Shown in pieces: positions 59,881 through 64,000 of a DNA stretch of 64,000 bases (position 1 is its first letter; each line of letters opens with the position of its first letter). Source of the stretch: Dokdonia pacifica (GTDB lineage Bacteria > Bacteroidota > Bacteroidia > Flavobacteriales > Flavobacteriaceae). The stretch lies in NCBI RefSeq assembly GCF_900188275.1, contig NZ_FZNY01000004.1, positions 124,001-188,000 of the forward strand, given 5' to 3'. The translations under genes were made by a program, and so were the position numbers. The notes below the pieces were generated by a model. The model saw nothing but the letters and a program-made list of their open reading frames with translations, was not told the origin of the DNA and searched no databases.

Positions 59881-60444
59881 ATGAACTATCTGAAAGGGAT
59901 ATGTATTCTTTTTTTACTTTCTGGATGTCAGGTATTTGTTAATGAACACCCTGCTATTGGAACTTGGAGTAGATGTAATAGAGATGGTAGTTATTGGGAA
60001 TATAAAATAACTGATCAATACATGCTTATGACGAGAACCTTGTCTAATGAAGTACTGCTCTTCAAAACTAAAGTTGTCGATACAAGTCTATTACTATCAG
60101 AATTTAAGAATGGCCCAGGATTGATGTGTAGGAATGACACTCTAGTTACTATAGAACAATCGGAAAATAAGATAGTTCTAAAAAGTACATATACTTGGGA
60201 GACTCTTGAATTAAACAAAGCAGGTTTTGATATTGAATCAATCGATTCTCTACATTTAGAAGCGTGGAAAAGCAAAACGCTAGCAGATTTCAAAAAAAGA
60301 GCTGCGTTAATGGATTGCCCTGATATAAGAACAGAAGAGGAAAAAGTACTTCCTATCTTAGAAACAGATGATAGTGATGAAGAAATAGAAATTATAGAAA
60401 TAGATAGTTTAGGGGGTCGCAAACGTTTATATTTTAATGATTGA
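59881..60444 (+). CDS. Hypothetical lipoprotein
   Basis: 187 residues. Lipobox LLSGC, then AIGTWSRCNRDGSYWEYKIT and TDQYMLMTRTL, which recall small lipocalin-like beta-barrel lipoproteins, and an acidic end (LETDDSDEEIEIIEIDS). No firm family. Starts one base after the DUF4920 stop, so co-translated with it. Confidence 0.6.
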   Translation: MNYLKGICILFLLSGCQVFVNEHPAIGTWSRCNRDGSYWEYKITDQYMLMTRTLSNEVLLFKTKVVDTSLLLSEFKNGPGLMCRNDTLVTIEQSENKIVLKSTYTWETLELNKAGFDIESIDSLHLEAWKSKTLADFKKRAALMDCPDIRTEEEKVLPILETDDSDEEIEIIEIDSLGGRKRLYFND

Positions 60445-60468
60445 TTTGATGAGCATGACTAAGAATAT

Positions 60469-61158
60469 ATGTTTATGAAACGCGAAATTATCATTACAGG
60501 TGACGGCTCAAAAACCATTCATATTCCTGAATGGGATGAACAATACCATAGTAAACATGGTGCAATTCAAGAAGCACAGCATGTGTTTTTAAACATGGGA
60601 TTGCACCATTATATATCTCATCCATTATTTCAAAAAGATACCACAGTTGCTATTTTAGAAATGGGTTTTGGTACTGGACTCAATGCATTATTGACATTTT
60701 TTGATGCTCAAAAAACACAAACATCTATTCAATACACAGGTGTAGAAGCTTATCCGATTTCTCCTGAAGAGGTCAAAGCTATGGACTATGTGTCGCTCCT
60801 AAAAGAAGAAGGAGCACAACATATCTATAATCAACTTCACACAACATCTTGGGAATCTCAACAAGAAATAGCTCCTTCATTTCAATTGACAAAACGCGAA
60901 CAACGTTTTGAAGATATCATAGATCAGGATGCGTTTGATCTTGTGTATTTTGATGCCTTTGGTGCTCGTGTGCAACCAGAACTTTGGGGGGAAGCTATTT
61001 TTAAAAAAATGTATACTGCTTTGCGCGAAAAAGGAGTCTTAGTGACCTACGCCGCAAAAGGGAGTGTACGCAGAGCAATGCAAGCGGTAGGCTTTGAAGT
61101 AGAACGCCTGCCAGGCCCTCCAGGAAAACGAGAGATGTTAAGGGCTACAAAGATTTAA
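60469..61158 (+). CDS. mnmD: MnmD-type tRNA 5-methylaminomethyl-2-thiouridine methyltransferase
   Basis: 229 residues (227 if the second ATG at 60475, which fits MKREIIIT of relatives, is used). IPEWDEQYHSKHGAIQEAQH at the start, SAM motif AILEMGFGTGLNALL (about 63-77), VYFDAFGARVQPELWG and LVTYAAKGSVRRAMQAVGFE, then LPGPPGKREM. This is the methyltransferase half of bacterial MnmC, here a separate protein as in Gram-positives and Bacteroidota. It completes mnm5s2U34 in tRNA wobble positions. Confidence 0.9.
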   Translation: MFMKREIIITGDGSKTIHIPEWDEQYHSKHGAIQEAQHVFLNMGLHHYISHPLFQKDTTVAILEMGFGTGLNALLTFFDAQKTQTSIQYTGVEAYPISPEEVKAMDYVSLLKEEGAQHIYNQLHTTSWESQQEIAPSFQLTKREQRFEDIIDQDAFDLVYFDAFGARVQPELWGEAIFKKMYTALREKGVLVTYAAKGSVRRAMQAVGFEVERLPGPPGKREMLRATKI

Positions 61159-61188
61159 TATTTCTTGATTACATAGTTTCTGTTATAT

Positions 61189-61270
61189 GCTTTAACGTTT
61201 CACTCTCCCTTTGGTTGTGAACCTGCCTGTCGGAAAGCAGGTCTCTCTAGCTCAATTTCGCGAAAGCGTA
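61189..61270 (-). repeat. Third copy of the composite intergenic repeat, inverted
   Basis: Read on the minus strand it starts TTTCGCGAAATTGAGC and ends AACGTTAAAGC, as the pair at 31.4 kb does. It carries an additional small hairpin (ACCTGC...GCAGGT, 61221-61242). The core TTTCGCGAAA is at 61256-61265. Confidence 0.7.
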
Positions 61271-61285
61271 CTCAACAAATACGTA

Positions 61286-62200
61286 TTAAAAAATAGTTTC
61301 GTGTGTGGTATCAGTAAAGCGTTCTAAAAATTTCATACCTCGATACGAATTGCCTCTTTCATTGAGTTTAGGACTCCAAACACTAATAGTATATGAGTTT
61401 GGAAGTACAGCTACGATTCCGCCGCCAACACCACTTTTACCTGGTAATCCGACTTTGTAAGCAAATTCTCCTGCTTCGTCATAAAAACCACAAGTTTGCA
61501 TGATGGCATTCACACGTTTGGATTGTGAGCGTGTCAAGATCTCCTTTTGGGTGATTAATTGTTTTCCACCATTGGCTAAAAAACCATAAGTCTTGGAAAG
61601 TTGACAACAGGTCATTTCTATAGAAGAAAGATGGAAGTATAGATCTATCACTTGGTCTACATCATTCTTGATGTTTCCAAAAGATTTCATAAAGTTGACT
61701 AAGGCAAAATTGCGATACCCGTTTGATTTTTCAGACTGCGCAATAGTTTCTGAGTAATGAATACCTGGATTGTTTGCAACGTCTCTTATATACGCTATTA
61801 ACTCTTCTTTAGGCTCTTTTAAATGGCTGCATAAAATATCACAAACCACAATCGCGCCTGCATTAATTAAAGGATTACGGGGAATACCGTTTTCTGATTC
61901 TAATTGCACCAGAGAATTAAATGCAGACCCAGAAGGCTCTACATCTATACGTTGCCAAATACTTTTATCGCCTAATGATAAAGCAAAACTAAGCGATAGG
62001 ACTTTTGCAATACTTTGTATAGAAAACAAGGTGTTTGCATCACCAGCGGTATATTGAGTACCATCATTGGTAGTCAAACATACGCCAAAATGAGCAGGGT
62101 CTACTTTGCCTAATTCAGGAATATAGGTAGCCACATTTCCTTTATTTTCTATGCTTTTGATATAGGTGTAGGTGTCTTCAATGATGTTTTGACAGTTCAT
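61286..62200 (-). CDS. glsA: Glutaminase A
   Basis: 304 residues of the serine beta-lactamase-like fold. SIQSIAK at 60-66 with S63 and K66 as the catalytic pair, NPLINAGAIVV, EKSNGYRNFALVNFM, YGFLANGGKQLI and GLPGKSGVGGGIVAVLP. Hydrolyses glutamine to glutamate and ammonia. The following leftward gene order suggests it is transcribed after the DUF2809 gene, 3 nt upstream. Confidence 0.95.
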   Translation of the reverse strand: MNCQNIIEDTYTYIKSIENKGNVATYIPELGKVDPAHFGVCLTTNDGTQYTAGDANTLFSIQSIAKVLSLSFALSLGDKSIWQRIDVEPSGSAFNSLVQLESENGIPRNPLINAGAIVVCDILCSHLKEPKEELIAYIRDVANNPGIHYSETIAQSEKSNGYRNFALVNFMKSFGNIKNDVDQVIDLYFHLSSIEMTCCQLSKTYGFLANGGKQLITQKEILTRSQSKRVNAIMQTCGFYDEAGEFAYKVGLPGKSGVGGGIVAVLPNSYTISVWSPKLNERGNSYRGMKFLERFTDTTHETIF

Positions 62201-62203
62201 AGG

Positions 62204-62575
62204 TTATTCATGTCTTACGTAGTACTTCTCAAATATAAGAATTAGAACTCCGCCTATTGAATATGCAACAATATCTTTCCAGTCAAACGTCGTCCCAAGT
62301 ATGATTTTTGCAATTTGGTTATTTGATAAACCGATCCAATGTATGAATGAAGTGGCTTGTATAGCTTCCACTACATATGCAAAAAAGAGTACACCTATAA
62401 TTGCTTTTAGATATGAGGTTTTTATAAATGTTCTTACAAAACAATAGATCAGAATTACTACCAGCATATCTCCTATAAACGGACGAATAATCGTGTCATT
62501 TATAAAAAGAGCAATGCATACTTCTATGATAAGGAGCAGGCAAAATGTGAGAAAATATTTGAGATTAAATGTCAT
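62204..62575 (-). CDS. DUF2809 membrane protein
   Basis: 123 residues with about four membrane helices. RPFIGDMLVVILIYCFVRTF and ATSFIHWIGLSNNQIAKIIL, then GTTFDWKDIVAYSIG, are the marks of DUF2809. Function unknown. Close to glsA, and 86 nt after the DUF1361 gene, a gap with a small CTCC/GGAG hairpin. Confidence 0.85.
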   Translation of the reverse strand: MTFNLKYFLTFCLLLIIEVCIALFINDTIIRPFIGDMLVVILIYCFVRTFIKTSYLKAIIGVLFFAYVVEAIQATSFIHWIGLSNNQIAKIILGTTFDWKDIVAYSIGGVLILIFEKYYVRHE

Positions 62576-62661
62576 GTCTATTGTGAAAAATTAGTCTATA
62601 CAAAGCTCTCGGTCCTGTTTCTCCTAGAGGGAGAAATGATATACAATAGGATTATTAGCTT

Positions 62662-63321
62662 TTAATCTTTTGACAAGTTAGATATTTTAATGGCATGGTA
62701 GAACAATCCTATAATACAAGCATATCCAAAAGTGACTATCCATGTTTGTGAGTAGGTGAAAGGATGTCGTATACGCATAACAATATCCTCAAAAAGTGCC
62801 ATAGGATTTTGTAAAATATCCCAACTATTCCATCGTAAAAAACGACCTAAATAAATACCAAAACCACATAGGATAAAGATGCTTATTAATACGAAGGGAA
62901 ACCATTTAGATGCTATTTTTTTGGATAGAATCCTTTTCATGTCTTGAATAGTTAATGTCATAATAAATAATCCATACGCCGCAAATGAAAACAATAGCAT
63001 CGCATCATACCAGACTATGTTCTGAGAGGTATGTCTTAAATGTTGTAAATCTGTAATGAGATAAGGGGTGTTAGGTAAAAATAGTAACCATACTCCAAAA
63101 ATAGGAAGGAGTATCCAAGTGTTATGATGCCAATTCTTTTTACTTTGTACGAGTAATGTAATACTATAAGGAATAAAAGCAAGAAAGAGATTCCACGCTA
63201 AGAATAAATAGAAAAAGGAACCGGTGACTTTAATACGCATTGTGAGTAATAAAGCACAAAATAAAAACCCTATACATAGTGTGCTTAACTCGTCTATTTT
63301 AGATATAATAAGTTGTTTCAT
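62662..63321 (-). CDS. DUF1361 membrane protein
   Basis: 219 residues, about six helices. FLPNTPYLITDLQHLR and WYDAMLLFSFAAYGL, then GIYLGRFLRWNSWDIL, are conserved blocks of DUF1361. No known function. Its ATG directly precedes the stop of the next gene upstream (1 nt apart), so they are in one operon. Confidence 0.88.
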   Translation of the reverse strand: MKQLIISKIDELSTLCIGFLFCALLLTMRIKVTGSFFYLFLAWNLFLAFIPYSITLLVQSKKNWHHNTWILLPIFGVWLLFLPNTPYLITDLQHLRHTSQNIVWYDAMLLFSFAAYGLFIMTLTIQDMKRILSKKIASKWFPFVLISIFILCGFGIYLGRFLRWNSWDILQNPMALFEDIVMRIRHPFTYSQTWIVTFGYACIIGLFYHAIKISNLSKD

Positions 63322-63609
63322 TTATTTGAAGTTTGTTTTAATTACGATTAGTATTGCTTGAATAATTCCGAGAATCCAATAAGTAGGAAATCTTAAAAAA
63401 GTATAGAGCACTTCAAAATTATCTACTATTCCAATTGTCATTTGTACATATTTTATTTCGATGATTTGCGAGGTCAATGGGAGTACACCTCCAAAAAGGA
63501 TGCATCCCAAAATGCAACCTGTATTTCCTTCTAACTTTTCATTCCAAAATGTATAATTCAAGAAGATTAAAATTCCAATGACTACGTAGTCAAAATATCC
63601 AATTAGCAT
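63322..63609 (-). CDS. Small hypothetical membrane protein
   Basis: 95 residues, three hydrophobic segments (YVVIGILIFLNYTFW, ILGCILFGGVLPLTSQII, YWILGIIQAILIVI). I do not recognise a family. Middle gene of a tightly packed leftward membrane-protein operon. Confidence 0.6.
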   Translation of the reverse strand: MLIGYFDYVVIGILIFLNYTFWNEKLEGNTGCILGCILFGGVLPLTSQIIEIKYVQMTIGIVDNFEVLYTFLRFPTYWILGIIQAILIVIKTNFK

Positions 63610-63614
63610 AGATC

Positions 63615-64000
63615 CTATTTTTTAGATACCATCTTTTGATATGTAATTCCTTGTAAGGTTTTTGATTGCCAGGTTTGGTTTTGCAACTCTTTTATATAGT
63701 TCTCATAGTGATACGTAATGGCTTCCATTCTAGGTGGAGGGAATTTTTCTGGGTGCGCTTTCGCGAAAGCGTATAAAAGATCAATGTGATTACGTCCCAT
63801 AGACTCTAAATACACAAGATCAGGACGTTCTACTTGTGATAAATTATAACGTGTAATTTCTCTATTCCAACTAAAGCTACTCATCATCACAATGACTATA
63901 AATGCGATTCTAGCATTGAGGCGTACTAGATACATGACATTTTTACGATAAGCTACCTTAAGATAGGTGGTGAGCAAACCTGCAATACATAGTGTTAAGT
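63615..64000 (-). CDS. C-terminal part of a membrane protein, perhaps DUF4173-like (cut by window)
   Basis: The frame is open to the right edge (reading LTLCIAGLLTTYLK before an internal TTG at 63977), so the gene starts outside. The visible 128 residues have one membrane helix (IAFIVIVMMSSFSW) followed by NREITRYNLSQ and DLVYLESMGRNHIDLLYAFA. The WNxxITRYN block after a helix recalls DUF4173-type proteins. A palindrome in it is read as YAFAKAH. Confidence 0.55.
   Translation of the reverse strand, partial: LTLCIAGLLTTYLKVAYRKNVMYLVRLNARIAFIVIVMMSSFSWNREITRYNLSQVERPDLVYLESMGRNHIDLLYAFAKAHPEKFPPPRMEAITYHYENYIKELQNQTWQSKTLQGITYQKMVSKK
63766..63781. repeat. TTTCGCGAAA palindrome inside the last gene
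   Basis: Perfect over 16 nt; coded as AFAKA on the minus strand. Confidence 0.9.

Noticed and set aside
1-64000. tRNA, rRNA and CRISPR arrays
   Set aside because: No cloverleaf, rRNA-like stretch or regularly spaced direct repeat was found by eye on either strand.

Overview
The window is about 64 kb of AT-rich DNA from a chromosome of the family Flavobacteriaceae (phylum Bacteroidota). The evidence is a type IX secretion sorting domain and a T9SS plug-type protein, many small Flavobacteriia-typical families (DUF2061, DUF3667, DUF4846, DUF4920, DUF5103), promoter-like TAnnTTTG boxes close to start codons, a separate homocysteine-binding half of methionine synthase, and an Na+-translocating NADH:quinone reductase of the kind common in marine members. 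I do not assign a genus. No rRNA, tRNA or CRISPR array was seen.

Region by region. (1) 1-12.8 kb: one long co-directional run from homoserine and sulfate to cysteine and homocysteine: thrA (cut by the window edge), metZ, a DUF2061 protein, cysH, cysD, cysN, a siroheme sulfite reductase with an extra C-terminal HEPN-like domain, two siroheme-making enzymes, a ferredoxin reductase with its ferredoxin, cysE and cysM. (2) 12.9-18 kb: a SAM-I riboswitch leader, two-gene metH and metF. (3) 18-29.7 kb: accessory island. It holds a T9SS cargo protein, a methyltransferase, then three decayed copies of the same tyrosine-recombinase 3' end placed between small AT-rich cargo groups (phosphoribosyltransferase-like, DUF4760, PIN-like; two membrane proteins; a large KAP NTPase), a RelE/ParE toxin-antitoxin pair and an RHS remnant. 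(4) 29.7-36.2 kb: pruA, an NRDE protein coupled to a DUF6695-like protein, apaG, DUF3667, DUF5103. (5) 36.4-42.5 kb: complete nqrABCDEF operon. (6) 42.6-48.1 kb: a set of secreted proteins, two of them ending in mirrored cysteine motifs, next to a TPR/AraC-type membrane regulator and an orphan lanthipeptide-like precursor. (7) 48.2-64 kb: housekeeping and envelope genes, including apbE (which flavinylates Nqr), map, gpmI, an M48 protease, ilvE, mnmD and glsA, with a very short GG-leader peptide gene at 53.2-53.4 kb; a membrane protein is cut by the right edge.

Two themes cross the window. First, a palindrome, TACGCTTTCGCGAAAGCGTA and shorter forms, occurs with the exact core TTTCGCGAAA 16 times, in genes (in more than one reading frame) and between genes, but not once between 18.2 and 29.6 kb, the stretch that looks acquired. 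Second, there are three possible peptide-natural-product precursors (18.0, 47.9 and 53.3 kb) without modification enzymes beside them. The best candidates for something undescribed are the twin-cysteine secreted proteins with their regulator, and the repeated recombinase-remnant units with cargo between them.
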